A DNA stretch of 64,000 nt from Deltaproteobacteria bacterium UBA6106 (GTDB taxonomy: Bacteria; Desulfobacterota; Syntrophorhabdia; Syntrophorhabdales; Syntrophorhabdaceae), in NCBI GenBank assembly GCA_002428485.1, contig DIWM01000011.1, positions 6,467 through 70,466 on the forward strand, in the 5' to 3' direction. This document shows, one piece after another, positions 1 to 9,267 of this stretch. Every line of letters begins with the position of its first letter. Position 1 is the first letter of the stretch. The position numbers and the translations under genes are program-made. The notes under the pieces are model-generated. The model did no database searches and was not told where the DNA came from. It worked only from the letters and a program-made list of their open reading frames with translations.

Positions 1-261
1 CGCTTCATGGGCAAAGCCCTTCATGTGCCTTTCGTCCTCGTCGATCTTCGCGAGGTTCGGCAAATAAGAAAGGTGGGCAAATACGGGGATTTCGGACGAC
101 AATCTCTTAAAAGCCTCAACCTCTTCATCCCGCCACGACTTCTGCGCCCAGGACCTGGGGTTCTTGACGAATATCTGGACAACCTCGCAGTGCAGCCTCT
201 TCGCCTCTCTGCGGGCTTCATCAAATCCGCCCGCAATGGATATATGAAAACCGATCTTCAT
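1..261 (-). CDS. nfo: Endonuclease IV, N-terminal part (cut by window edge)
   Basis: Read on the minus strand from an ATG at 261, the frame stays open to the window edge. It gives an N-terminus with the start GFHISIAGG, then QIFVKNPRSW and an AHLSYLPNLA segment. These match the early strands of the endonuclease IV TIM barrel, an AP endonuclease of base-excision repair that uses three zinc ions. Only about 87 residues are visible, so the catalytic metal ligands further on cannot be checked. The plus-strand frame over the same bases is a shadow. The identification rests on motif recognition of the N-terminus. Confidence 0.8.
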   Translation of the reverse strand, partial: MKIGFHISIAGGFDEARREAKRLHCEVVQIFVKNPRSWAQKSWRDEEVEAFKRLSSEIPVFAHLSYLPNLAKIDEDERHMKGFAHEA

Positions 262-289
262 AATGGTTTTAAACCTTAACATCACATAA

Positions 290-480
290 TAAGAAATTCA
301 AATTCGAATTTCTAAGCACGCAATTCTAAACAATTACCCATGCCGCGCTTCGATCGCAATGACAAAGCGTCGCGCACTGCGGGCTCGCAATGATACGGTT
401 ATTTTGTTCAACTGTTTTGATATTAGAACATTGGATCATTTGAATTTGTTTAGTGCGTCGATATTCGGATTTAGGATTTA
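290..480. repeat. Intergenic dispersed repeat, copy 1, with a nested second repeat
   Basis: The gap between nfo and the phosphofructokinase gene has no convincing gene. At about 292-313 there is a short AT-rich inverted repeat (AGAAATTC/GAATTTCT). A word at 314-333 (AAGCACGCAATTCTAAACAA) closely matches one arm of the inverted repeat at 20254-20372. A matching right arm (TTGTTTAGTGCGTCG) lies near 446-460. Between them, at about 341-395, is a GC-richer palindromic stretch of the CGCAATGACA type. The layout suggests one dispersed repeat nested inside another. Confidence 0.5.
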
Positions 481-593
481 CCTCGCACTATCACCCCGCC
501 CTTTTTCACCTAAAGAATATGTTTTAATTACCGAGAATATAGAAGTAAAGGGCATGGGTTATACGTGAGTTATACAAAAAACTTGCAAATATC

Positions 594-1877
594 ATGAGAA
601 AAATGCACAATAGTTCCAATATGGAAAAAGAAAAAGACCTTATAGGTATCATAGTCGGCGGCGGCCCGGCGCCAGGCATCAACGGCGTCATCAGCGCGGC
701 CACGATCGAGGCGATAAACCAGGGGAAGAAGGTCGTAGGGCTCATCGGCGGGTTCAAAGGCCTTTTTGAGGGCCAGATGAATGTCATGCCCCTCACGATC
801 GACGGCGTTTCGAGGATTCACGCTGCCGGGGGCTCTATCCTCCGCACCTCCCGCGATGCCCCCGATAATGCAAAGGCAAAATTCAAAATCCTCATGTCGA
901 CGCTGAAGAAGATCGGCATAAAGTACCTTATAACCATCGGCGGCGACGGTACCCTCTATATGGCAAACTGGATCGAGAGAGAGGCAAGGGGCTCTATCAG
1001 TGTCGTCCACACGCCGAAGACGATCGATAACGACATACCCTTGCCGGGCGGATTCTCGACATTCGGTTTTCAGACGGCGCGGCATGTGGGGGTTTATATT
1101 GTCAACAACATCATGGAAGACGCCCGCACGATGGGGCGGTGGTATTTCATCACAACGATGGGTCGCCATGCAGGCCATCTGGCGCTGGGAATGGGAAAAG
1201 CAGCCGGCGCCACGATCTCTCTCATCCCGGAGGAGTTCGAGAACGGCAAGCTCTCCTTTAAGAGGGTTGCAGATACCCTGACGGGCTCGATCATTAAGCG
1301 GCTATCCATGGACAGGGACTTCGGCGTGGCCATACTGGCGGAAGGCATCTCCGAAATGTTCGACCTTGAGGAACTGAGCCGTTATGAAGACGTGATAAAA
1401 AACGAAAAGGGGGAGCTGAAGCTTTCCGAGATCCAGCTCGGAAGGCTGCTCAGGAACTTTGTCAATGAAACGTTGAGGTCAATGGGCATCAAGACCGACA
1501 TCTTCGAGAAAAAAATCGGCTATGAGCTAAGGGCTGCCAACCCTGTTCCCTACGATGTGGAATATACAAGGAACCTCGGGTACGGCGCTGTCCGCTACCT
1601 CCTGAAAGGCGGCACAGGGGCCATGATCGTCTCTTATGAAGGGAATTTAAAACCGGTGCCTTTTGTTGAGATGGTGGATTACTGCTCCGGCAAGATAAAG
1701 ATCAGGAAGGTAGATATCAACACAGAGACCTATGAGGTTGCGAGAAAATATATGATCAGGCTCGAGAAGGAGGACTTCCAGGGTGACCGCCTGAAGAACC
1801 TTGCCAGGGTCGCCAATATGGAACCGGCAGATTTTAAAGTGCGCTTTGAGTACTTGGTGTCCGGCAACCCCTACTGA
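594..1877 (+). CDS. 6-phosphofructokinase (PfkA family)
   Basis: A 427-aa protein with the phosphofructokinase glycine loop (GGGPAPGINGVI), the phosphoryl-donor motif GGDGT, the catalytic PKTIDNDI motif and a TMGRHAGHLA substrate segment. It phosphorylates fructose 6-phosphate in glycolysis in the cytosol. Gly in GGDGT is typical of ATP users, while Lys in PKTIDND is typical of the long, PPi-type clade; that pairing occurs in ATP-dependent members of the long clade, so ATP is the more likely donor (inference). No strong ribosome site precedes 594; an internal ATG at 621 is an alternative start. A GAF/HD-GYP gene follows 53 bp downstream. Confidence 0.9.
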   Translation: MRKMHNSSNMEKEKDLIGIIVGGGPAPGINGVISAATIEAINQGKKVVGLIGGFKGLFEGQMNVMPLTIDGVSRIHAAGGSILRTSRDAPDNAKAKFKILMSTLKKIGIKYLITIGGDGTLYMANWIEREARGSISVVHTPKTIDNDIPLPGGFSTFGFQTARHVGVYIVNNIMEDARTMGRWYFITTMGRHAGHLALGMGKAAGATISLIPEEFENGKLSFKRVADTLTGSIIKRLSMDRDFGVAILAEGISEMFDLEELSRYEDVIKNEKGELKLSEIQLGRLLRNFVNETLRSMGIKTDIFEKKIGYELRAANPVPYDVEYTRNLGYGAVRYLLKGGTGAMIVSYEGNLKPVPFVEMVDYCSGKIKIRKVDINTETYEVARKYMIRLEKEDFQGDRLKNLARVANMEPADFKVRFEYLVSGNPY

Positions 1878-1930
1878 CATGGCATACTCCTCATGAAGCA
1901 GGGCATGTATCAGGCTGTACGGGATAAACA

Positions 1931-3166
1931 ATGATATATGACGAAAAACAAAAGCTTCGTGAAGTTCTCAATATCGGGCTCGACGTAACCCAGACAAAGG
2001 ATATCGATATCCTTCTCGAAAGGATCCTCACCAAGGCGCGGTATTTAACCAATGCCGATGCAGGATCGATCTACATCAAGGAAGCCGACACCCTGAAATT
2101 CAAATACACCCAGAACGATACTCAGCAGAAAAGGCTGCTGCCGGGCAAGAAGCTTATCTATTCAACCTTCACAATACCCGTGAATAATAAATCCCTATCG
2201 GGGTACGTTGCCAACACAGGTTCGATGCTGAACATAAAGGATGTATATAATTTAGGCGGCAGCGTCCCCTACTCTTTTGACCAGTCATACGACCAATTGA
2301 CCGGCTACAGGACACAATCGGTCCTTACATTCCCCTTAAAAACACACAACGATGAGATCGTCGGCGTCCTCCAGCTGATCAACGCAAAAGACAGTTCCGG
2401 GAACATCATTCCCTTTTCAGGTGATGACGAGCCCTATATCATGCATTTTGCCAACAACGCCGCAATTGCCATAGATCGGGCCATGATGACCAGGGATATC
2501 ATCCTGCGGATGATAAAGATGGCCGAGTTGCGGGACCCCATGGAGACAGGCGCCCATGTCAACCGCGTGGCGTCATACGCAGTGGAGATTTACGAGGCAT
2601 GGGCGAGGGCAAAAGGGGTTGACGAGGACATGATCGAAAAAAACAAAGACGTCCTGAGGATGTCGGCAATGCTCCACGACGTCGGCAAGGTGGCTATCAC
2701 AGACCTGATCCTCAAAAAACCCGCCCGCCTTGACAACGATGAATACGACGTGATGAAGCAGCACACCTTCCTCGGGGCGCAGCTATTCTCCAACATGCGG
2801 TCAGACTTCGATGAAGCGGCATTTATTGTTGCCCTCAACCACCATGAAAGATGGGACGGGCATGGATATCCCGGGCACATCGATTTAAATACCGGCGAGC
2901 CGTTGCAAGGGCATACGGACGAATCAGGAAAGGCAACGGGAAAGACCGCCGATGAGATCCCTCTCTTCGGCCGGATCGTGGCCATCTCCGATGTATATGA
3001 CGCGCTCTCCTCGCGGAGGTCGTACAAGGAGACCTGGGAAGAATCAAGGGTCCTCGATACCATCGTACAAGAGAGGGGGAAACACTTCGATCCCGAGATA
3101 GTGGACACCTTTATCTCCATACTCGACGTCATCCGCAACATCGCCCACCAGTATCCCGATAAGTGA
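1931..3166 (+). CDS. GAF domain plus HD-GYP c-di-GMP phosphodiesterase-like protein
   Basis: 411 aa. Residues about 10-185 form a GAF-type sensor domain (LLERILTKARYLTNADAGSI start, VLQLINAKD end). Residues about 195-400 form an HD-GYP domain: the HD pair in LHDVGKVAI, the HHERWDGHGYP segment and RIVAISDVYDALSS. HD-GYP proteins hydrolyse cyclic di-GMP, so this is probably a soluble signal-responsive phosphodiesterase; no membrane segment is seen. It is encoded on the same strand just after the phosphofructokinase and may share its transcript. The ligand of the GAF domain cannot be told from sequence. Confidence 0.88.
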   Translation: MIYDEKQKLREVLNIGLDVTQTKDIDILLERILTKARYLTNADAGSIYIKEADTLKFKYTQNDTQQKRLLPGKKLIYSTFTIPVNNKSLSGYVANTGSMLNIKDVYNLGGSVPYSFDQSYDQLTGYRTQSVLTFPLKTHNDEIVGVLQLINAKDSSGNIIPFSGDDEPYIMHFANNAAIAIDRAMMTRDIILRMIKMAELRDPMETGAHVNRVASYAVEIYEAWARAKGVDEDMIEKNKDVLRMSAMLHDVGKVAITDLILKKPARLDNDEYDVMKQHTFLGAQLFSNMRSDFDEAAFIVALNHHERWDGHGYPGHIDLNTGEPLQGHTDESGKATGKTADEIPLFGRIVAISDVYDALSSRRSYKETWEESRVLDTIVQERGKHFDPEIVDTFISILDVIRNIAHQYPDK

Positions 3167-3465
3167 GAATAACCAAACTGTTTAACCCGTAAGTCGTGAG
3201 GCGACAAAACCCGTGAAAGGTGAAAGGCAAAAGGTAAAACCCAGATATATTACTGAGGGCAGGGTGTCGGGACATCCCGGAGCAAACCGTCGTGAGGCGA
3301 AAAAAAGCGGCTCATAGTTCATGGCTGATAGCTCATAGCGATAAAAAACAGAAAAAAGCAAGGAACAGGCAAAACAAGCATTTCTTGTATACTCAATACT
3401 ATGTGCTCTTTGTTGCTCTTGTTTATCTGCTATGAGCCATCAGCTATGAGCTATGAGCCGGTTAT
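3167..3465. repeat. Gene-free gap with a 32-bp imperfect inverted repeat and word-like repeats
   Basis: No gene is seen here. Arms at 3308-3339 and 3429-3460 are inverted copies matching at 29 of 32 positions, built from shuffled words such as GGCTCATAGC and ATGAGC. Between 3190 and 3300 lie further words (GTGAAAGGTGAAAGG, CGTCGTGAGGCGA) that reappear in the gap at 12218-12440. The hairpin could act as a bidirectional terminator between the convergent HD-GYP and alr genes, but it lacks a clear U-tract, so that is inference. Confidence 0.65.
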
Positions 3466-4572
3466 TCAGACGTAGATCCTCGCGACCCTCTTCGATATCT
3501 TGCACAGGATCTCATAGGGGATCGTTCCGGCGCACTCTGCAATCTCATCAGCGGTGATCGTCGATGTCCCATCATGCCCCAGGAGCACCGCCTCGTCCCC
3601 CGCCGCTGCGTTAGGAAGGTCTGTGATGTCGGCAAGGAACCAGTCCATGCAGATCCTTCCGACAATATTGCACCTCTTCTCTTTTATCAGCACCGAGCCC
3701 CTGTTGGAAAGCGCTCTCGGGTAGCCGTCTGCATACCCCACGGGTATATAGGCGATGCGCGTTCTGCCGCTGGTAGTAAAGGTCCTCCCGTAACTGAGCG
3801 GGCTTCCCGGTGGAAATTCCCTTATCAGCGCGACTTTCGAGACAAATCTCATAACCTGCCTGACAGGCAGCTTCGCGCTGAGCTCTCTCGCCGGATGCGA
3901 ACCATAGAGGCTTATCCCGACACGTATCATATCAAAATATCCCTCGGGATAGTTCGTAATGGCCCCGCTATTGGCCATGTGGGCTATTTTCGGAACCACC
4001 CCCTCTTCGTTCATCGCCCGCAGGGACTTTTCGAAGATCCTTATCTGGTTAAGCCCGTATTCATCGCGCACCTCCGATGATGAGAAGTGGCTCATACAGC
4101 CTTCTATCTCAACGTGCGGCATCTCCTTCATCAGGCGGGTAATATGAAGCATCTCCTCGGGCCGAAAACCGAGACGCCCCATCCCTGTATCCACTTTCAT
4201 ATGGACCTTGAGCGTCTTCCCGCTGCGGGAGCCCTTTCTTTCCAGTTTCTCTATCATTCCGGCATCATAGATGACCGGTGCAAGATCGTATTCATAAAAA
4301 GCGTCTTCCGGATCCCAGGGCAATATCCCCCCCATAACAAGTATGGGGCATTTGATCCCGTTCTGCCTGAGTTCCATGCCTTCGTCAATGTTAGCCACCC
4401 CGAGATAATCAACGCCGTTCTCTTCAAGCCTCCGGGATACCTGTACCGCTCCATGGCCGTAAGCGTCTGCCTTCACAACGCAGAGCACCTTTACGTTGTG
4501 CGGAACCCTTGCCCTGATCGTCTTGTAATTTTCTTCGAGGATGCCGAGGTCTATATATGCGACCGCCCTCAT
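3466..4572 (-). CDS. alr: Alanine racemase
   Basis: 368 aa, normal length for the family. The PLP-binding Lys34 lies in VVKADAYGHG, and the RVGISLYGSHP segment and a C-terminal domain with SYGRTF and YADGYPR are present. The enzyme interconverts L- and D-alanine, supplying D-Ala for peptidoglycan in the cytosol. The ATG overlaps the stop of the upstream hemL by 4 bp, so it is the last gene of a minus-strand ahbB-like/hemL/alr operon with likely translational coupling. Confidence 0.93.
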   Translation of the reverse strand: MRAVAYIDLGILEENYKTIRARVPHNVKVLCVVKADAYGHGAVQVSRRLEENGVDYLGVANIDEGMELRQNGIKCPILVMGGILPWDPEDAFYEYDLAPVIYDAGMIEKLERKGSRSGKTLKVHMKVDTGMGRLGFRPEEMLHITRLMKEMPHVEIEGCMSHFSSSEVRDEYGLNQIRIFEKSLRAMNEEGVVPKIAHMANSGAITNYPEGYFDMIRVGISLYGSHPARELSAKLPVRQVMRFVSKVALIREFPPGSPLSYGRTFTTSGRTRIAYIPVGYADGYPRALSNRGSVLIKEKRCNIVGRICMDWFLADITDLPNAAAGDEAVLLGHDGTSTITADEIAECAGTIPYEILCKISKRVARIYV

Positions 4573-5867
4573 GGCATCAACCCTTTAAAAACCCTTTCGC
4601 AGGCTTCCACCGTTTTTGTCATCTCTTTGTCTCCGTGAGAGAGGGTAACGAATGAGGCTTCGAAGGGGCTTGGCGCAAAGAATATCCCCTCTTCCAGCAT
4701 TCTTTTAAAGAACCTCTCATAGATCATCCGGTTTGCCACGCTCGCTGACCCGTAATCATGTACATCCTGTTCTGCAAAGAACCCCGTGAACATTCCGGTA
4801 ATGCTGTTGACCCTATAGGGAACCCCTTCCCGCCTTGCTATCTCCAGCATTGTGCCCTTCAGCGCATCCACGCGTTCACGCATCATCGCATATGCCTCAG
4901 GGTGTTCCTTGAGGTATGTAAGCACATAGATCCCTGCCCGGACGGCAACGGGGTTACCGGACAATGTGCCTGCCTGGTAGACCGCGCCGAGGGGCGCAAG
5001 ATATTCCATGATCTCTTTCCTGCCCCCGAAGGCGCCGATAGGAAACCCGCCGCCGATGACCTTTCCGAGGCAGGTGATGTCGGGCCTGATGCTGTATATA
5101 TGCTGGGCGCCGCCGTAAGCGACGCGGAACCCCGTTATCACCTCGTCAAAGATAAGGAGTATCCCGCGGTCCCTGCATATCATCTCCAGCCCCTTGAGAA
5201 AACCGTTCTCGGGAAGGACCACCCCCATATTCCCCATTACAGGCTCGACAATAACGCAGGCAATATCCTGGTTGCCTTCCGCAATGGCCCGGACGCTCTC
5301 GATATTGTTGAATTCCGCTATAAACGTATATTTTGCGAGGTCAGGGAGGATCCCTTTGCTGTCGGGTATGCCGAACGTCGCGAGACCTGAACCGGCCTTT
5401 ACGAGAAGGCTGTCGAGGTGGCCGTGGTAACACCCTCTGAATTTGATAACGCCGCTCTTCCCGGTAAAGCCCCTCGCGAGGCGTATGGCGCTCATCGTTG
5501 CCTCTGTGCCCGAGCTTGTAAGCCTCACGAGCTCAATTGAAGGAAATGCCCCGGCGATAAGCTTCGCCATCTCGATCTCGTAAGGATGACAGGCGCCGTA
5601 GCTCGTCCCGTCCTCAATCGCCTGCTTTGCCTCATTGACGACGCCATCGTCGGCGTGGCCGAGGATGATCGCGCCCCATGAGGCCACATAATCGAGATAG
5701 CAGTTTTCGTCAACATCGTAGAGATATGCCCCTTTTCCTCTCCTGACGTAAAAAGGCTCGTCATGGACAGACTGAAAGGCCCTGACAGGGCTGTTCACGC
5801 CGCCCGGCATATATTGTACCGCCTGCCCGTATAGATCGTGTGATCTCTTTCTATCCATGGTGAACAC
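4569..5867 (-). CDS. hemL: Glutamate-1-semialdehyde 2,1-aminomutase
   Basis: 432 aa class-III PLP aminotransferase. Visible are SSGTEATMSAIRLARG, the IFDEVITGFR motif with the PLP Asp, and the catalytic Lys in CLGKVIGGGFPIGAFGG. It forms 5-aminolevulinate in the C5 route to tetrapyrroles. The listed start is a GTG overlapping the 3' end of the upstream gene; an ATG at 5858 is equally possible, and neither has a strong ribosome site. It sits between a siroheme-decarboxylase-like gene and alr, so a tetrapyrrole operon is likely. Confidence 0.93.
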   Translation of the reverse strand: MFTMDRKRSHDLYGQAVQYMPGGVNSPVRAFQSVHDEPFYVRRGKGAYLYDVDENCYLDYVASWGAIILGHADDGVVNEAKQAIEDGTSYGACHPYEIEMAKLIAGAFPSIELVRLTSSGTEATMSAIRLARGFTGKSGVIKFRGCYHGHLDSLLVKAGSGLATFGIPDSKGILPDLAKYTFIAEFNNIESVRAIAEGNQDIACVIVEPVMGNMGVVLPENGFLKGLEMICRDRGILLIFDEVITGFRVAYGGAQHIYSIRPDITCLGKVIGGGFPIGAFGGRKEIMEYLAPLGAVYQAGTLSGNPVAVRAGIYVLTYLKEHPEAYAMMRERVDALKGTMLEIARREGVPYRVNSITGMFTGFFAEQDVHDYGSASVANRMIYERFFKRMLEEGIFFAPSPFEASFVTLSHGDKEMTKTVEACERVFKGLMP

Positions 5868-6306
5868 TGAAGGATATTTTTTTGAACTCCCGCTTGCTGA
5901 AAAAGACCTGGAAGTCCTTTATGCCGGTCCTTGCCGATATCTCCTTTACTACATCCGTACAGTCCTGCAAATTTCTCCCGTGTATCATGCTGAAAAGGTT
6001 GTAATTCCAGTACCCGCCCCTGTCCCTTTCGTAGCAGTGGCTTACCTGGGGGAAGGAAGACATGATCCTGCCGGCCCTTTCGATGTCGGCATCTTCGGCA
6101 CGCCAGACCACCATTGCATTATGCGTATAGAATGCCCTCCTGTGATAGAGGACTGCGGCAACACGCCTCACGGCGCCCTCAGCCTTAAAACGTTTCAATG
6201 TAGCGATGAGGTCTTTCCCGCTGATCCCCATATGTTTTGCCATCGCATCGTAGGGCTTCTCAACGATGGGGAAATCATGGGGTATCTTTTCCAGAATCTT
6301 ATACAT
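5851..6306 (-). CDS. AsnC/Lrp-type siroheme decarboxylase-like protein (AhbB/NirG family)
   Basis: About 151 aa from the ATG at 6306, preceded by a weak purine-rich stretch. An N-terminal winged helix (residues about 10-60) is followed by an AsnC-like domain with FPQVSHCYER and GYWNYNLFSMIHG, the hallmark segments of the AhbA/AhbB and NirDLGH siroheme decarboxylases. In the alternative heme pathway of sulfate reducers these convert siroheme to 12,18-didecarboxysiroheme. Its position ahead of hemL supports a tetrapyrrole role. AhbA and AhbB normally pair; no partner is in this window. Activity is inferred from family. Confidence 0.78.
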   Translation of the reverse strand: MYKILEKIPHDFPIVEKPYDAMAKHMGISGKDLIATLKRFKAEGAVRRVAAVLYHRRAFYTHNAMVVWRAEDADIERAGRIMSSFPQVSHCYERDRGGYWNYNLFSMIHGRNLQDCTDVVKEISARTGIKDFQVFFSKREFKKISFSVHHG

Positions 6307-6450
6307 CTTTTTATTTTGACATATCCATGAAAGCCTTTTCAAACAAAAAGCGCCTGCTCGCAACAGATATGAAAAAAAGGCTTTACTTTAAATTAAAGAA
6401 CATGTAATTTCATTATCTGGTTATAGCGCAATTTTATCAGGAGTAACAAC

Positions 6451-7614
6451 ATGGTAAAACCGGCTTCAAGAGTAGAAAAGATACCTCCCTACCTCTTCGC
6501 GAGGATCGATAAGAAAAAGGAAGAGGCGAGGCAGAAAGGGGTCAACATCATAGATCTCAGCATTGGCGACCCCGATATCCCGACGCCGGTAAATATCATT
6601 GAGAAGATGAAAGAAGCTACCGAAGATTCGAAGAACCACCGGTACCCCAGCTATGAAGGCATGCCTTCATTCAGAAAAACGGTCGCAGACTGGTACCTGA
6701 AGAGGTTCGGCGTCAGGCTCAACCCGGCAAACGAAGTAGTAACACTCATCGGCTCAAAGGAGGGCATTGCCCACCTGCCCCTGGCATACATAGAAGCCGG
6801 AGACGTGGTACTTGTCCCGTCTCCCGGGTATCCCGTATACAAGATCTCGACCCTTCTGTGCGGCGGCACCCCGTACATAATGCCGCTCAGGGAAGAGAAT
6901 GACTACCTGCCGCAATTTGAAGACATACCGGAAGAGGTCCTGCAGAAGGCCAAAATACTTTTCATAAACTATCCGAATAACCCGACCGGCGCCTGCGCTG
7001 ATGACCTTTTCTACAAAAAGGCCCTTGATGTTGCAAAAGAACACGATATCCTCATCTGCCACGATGCGGCATACAGCGAAATAGCCTATGACGGATATAT
7101 GCCGAAAAGCATATTGCAGTTCGATACAGAGAAAAAATACTCCGTTGAGTTCCACTCTCTCTCCAAAACATACTGCATGACCGGCTGGAGGATCGGGTTT
7201 GTCGTAGGAAATGCCGACGCGATATACAACCTCGGCACGCTGAAGACCAACTTAGACTCAGGAGTATTCCAGGCGATCCAGTACGCCGGGATAGAGGCCC
7301 TCACAGGTGATCAAAGCTCGCTCGACGACCTCAAGAAAAGATTTCAAAAAAGAAGGGATATGGTCGTCGACGGCCTTCTTTCCATCGGGATAAAGGTCGC
7401 GAGACCTCGCGCGACGTTCTACATCTGGGCAAGAGTACCGAAAGGGTATACATCGGAAAAGTTCTGCGGAAAACTTATTGAAGAGACCGGGATCGTCGTC
7501 ACGCCCGGCAACGGGTTCGGCGAAGAAGGCGAAGGATACTTCAGGATATCCACCACGATCAACGAAGAGCGCATCCGCGAGGCAATCCGCCGCCTGAAGA
7601 CGCTGAAGTTATAA
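6451..7614 (+). CDS. dapL: LL-diaminopimelate aminotransferase or close class-I aminotransferase
   Basis: 387 aa, preceded by a good ribosome site (AGGAG). A class-I PLP aminotransferase with INYPNNPTGA (PLP-binding Asn), HDAAYSEIAYDG and the PLP lysine in SLSKTYCMTGWRIGF. The N-terminal segment IDLSIGDPDIPTP and the overall pattern fit the LL-diaminopimelate aminotransferase group, which converts tetrahydrodipicolinate to LL-DAP for lysine and cell wall in one step. Other members of this aminotransferase branch are close, so substrate assignment is moderately sure. It diverges from ahbB. Confidence 0.8.
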   Translation: MVKPASRVEKIPPYLFARIDKKKEEARQKGVNIIDLSIGDPDIPTPVNIIEKMKEATEDSKNHRYPSYEGMPSFRKTVADWYLKRFGVRLNPANEVVTLIGSKEGIAHLPLAYIEAGDVVLVPSPGYPVYKISTLLCGGTPYIMPLREENDYLPQFEDIPEEVLQKAKILFINYPNNPTGACADDLFYKKALDVAKEHDILICHDAAYSEIAYDGYMPKSILQFDTEKKYSVEFHSLSKTYCMTGWRIGFVVGNADAIYNLGTLKTNLDSGVFQAIQYAGIEALTGDQSSLDDLKKRFQKRRDMVVDGLLSIGIKVARPRATFYIWARVPKGYTSEKFCGKLIEETGIVVTPGNGFGEEGEGYFRISTTINEERIREAIRRLKTLKL

Positions 7615-7677
7615 CCGACAACAAACATCAACCATAAAACGATAATCGATGACGGTAACCCGGAAATTCCCTGTTGG

Positions 7678-9057
7678 TTATTGTTCTTTTCCTCCCACCA
7701 CGATCTCGGGGATGCGGAGCGTGGGCTGGGCGTCGGATACGGGCACTCCCTGGCCGTCCTTGCCGCAGGTGCCGATGCCGAAGCCGAGGTCGCTGCCCAC
7801 CATATCGATTCCCTGAAGGACCTTCAAGCCGTTGCCCATTATCGTCGCGTTCTTTATCATGGGCCCGATCTTGCCCTTTTCGATGAGATAGCCCTCTGAT
7901 ATCTCGAAAACAAAGTCTCCCCTCACCGTATCGACCTGTCCGCCGCCCATCTTCACCACAAAGACGCCGTCATCTACCGATGCTATTATTTCGGCAGGAT
8001 TGTCTGCGCCGGGAAGGATGATCGTATTGCTCATACGTGGGATCGGTCTGAACCGGAATGATTCCCGCCTCCCGTTCCCGGTCGATTTCATCCCGTACCG
8101 CATCGCATGGAATCTGTCGAAGAGGTAGTTTTTCAGGGTGCCTCTTTCGACCAGTACGGTCCTTTCGGACGGCACTCCCTCATCGTCATAGGCATAGGTC
8201 CCCCTCATGTACGGCAGGGTCTTGTCATCGACAACGCTCACAAGGGGAGATGCAATCTTCTTCCCGAGCATCTCCTTGTAGCAGGAGAGCCCTTCCATGG
8301 CAAGGTCTGCCTCAAGCCCGTGTCCGATCGCCTCGTGGATCATCGTGCCGCCCGCCTCTGATCCGAGAACAACCGTCTTTGTCCCCATCGGGGCCTCCAC
8401 AGCTGCGAGAAGCCCGCTCAGCCTTTTCGCCGTCTTCCTTGCCAACGCTTCAACGGCTTCCTCGGCGAAGAACTCGAAGCCATAAAAACCGCCTATCGCC
8501 TCATATGCGGTCTGCATCTCGCCTTTCTCTTCGCCGACGATGAACAGGGTCAGGACGACCTGCTTGCGGCTTTCCTCGATCCCGATTCCCTCACTGGTAA
8601 AAAGCCTGATATCCTGGCTTGTATCCCGGTACATCACCCGCGCCTGCCTGATCCTCGGCTCCATCTTTCTGACCATCGACTCCAGGCCTTTGACCATGGA
8701 GATCTTCTTCTCCATATCGACCGCCTCGGGGTCAACGGCAATCGTAAAGGGATACTCTGCCCTGATATGCCTGTCCCGTTTTACGACTTTCCCTTCCCCG
8801 TCCCCCGAAAATCTCCGCAATTCCGCAGCAAGCTCCACGAGGCGTTTCTCCCCGAAGGAATTCGTCGTAGCGTAGAACGTCTTCCAGGGATGTATAACGC
8901 GAATGCCGACCCCCTTATCAACGCCCTTTTCGAGCTTCTCTATCCTTTCGGACTCGAGCTGTATATGGGTGTACCTCTTCTCCTCGGCAAATATATCGCC
9001 ATAGAGGCTATCCCCTCCCATCAGGACATTCAGCACCTTTGTCTCATCGAACATCAT
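7678..9057 (-). CDS. tldD: TldD metalloprotease
   Basis: About 459 aa. It carries the zinc motif HEAIGH in the TldD context (GGTMIHEAIGHGLEADL), RGTYAYDDEGVPSERT and the C-terminal VSDAQPTLRIPEIVVGG. TldD pairs with TldE/PmbA as a zinc peptidase that trims small peptides; no PmbA partner is in the window. The start is an ATG after GGGAGG; the first possible codon is a TTG at 9060. It overlaps the end of the upstream DUF4911-like gene, placing it last in a minus-strand gene group. Confidence 0.92.
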   Translation of the reverse strand: MMFDETKVLNVLMGGDSLYGDIFAEEKRYTHIQLESERIEKLEKGVDKGVGIRVIHPWKTFYATTNSFGEKRLVELAAELRRFSGDGEGKVVKRDRHIRAEYPFTIAVDPEAVDMEKKISMVKGLESMVRKMEPRIRQARVMYRDTSQDIRLFTSEGIGIEESRKQVVLTLFIVGEEKGEMQTAYEAIGGFYGFEFFAEEAVEALARKTAKRLSGLLAAVEAPMGTKTVVLGSEAGGTMIHEAIGHGLEADLAMEGLSCYKEMLGKKIASPLVSVVDDKTLPYMRGTYAYDDEGVPSERTVLVERGTLKNYLFDRFHAMRYGMKSTGNGRRESFRFRPIPRMSNTIILPGADNPAEIIASVDDGVFVVKMGGGQVDTVRGDFVFEISEGYLIEKGKIGPMIKNATIMGNGLKVLQGIDMVGSDLGFGIGTCGKDGQGVPVSDAQPTLRIPEIVVGGKEQ

Positions 9058-9265
9058 CAACCTCCCGCAACGCGATGCCGTAGTTCGCCATATCCGCTAC
9101 GATGCCGCCGACGGCATCTTCGAAACCCGACGGATAGATCAGCTCTATAAGGCCCTTATCCCCGTCGAGGACAGAAAAGATCCCCACATCTTCGTAGGAC
9201 TCGAGGATGGCCTTAAAGAACCCTATCCCCTCCCTGTTGATGATATACCGTCTTGTCCTTTCCAT
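9044..9265 (-). CDS. Small DUF4911-like protein
   Basis: 73 aa from the ATG at 9265 (MERTRRYIINREGIGFFKAI). The frame extends further upstream, but that part reads through word-like repeat DNA, so the shorter start is preferred. The sequence (LESYEDVGIFSVLDGDKGLI) resembles small DUF4911 proteins of anaerobic deltaproteobacteria, of unknown function. It overlaps tldD by about 14 bp and follows the HgdB-like gene. Confidence in the gene is good, in the family moderate. Confidence 0.7.
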   Translation of the reverse strand: MERTRRYIINREGIGFFKAILESYEDVGIFSVLDGDKGLIELIYPSGFEDAVGGIVADMANYGIALREVDDVR

Positions 9266-9267
9266 GT

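Noticed and set aside
7..279. Plus-strand open frame at the left edge
   Set aside because: The opposite strand encodes a recognisable endonuclease IV N-terminus over the same bases.
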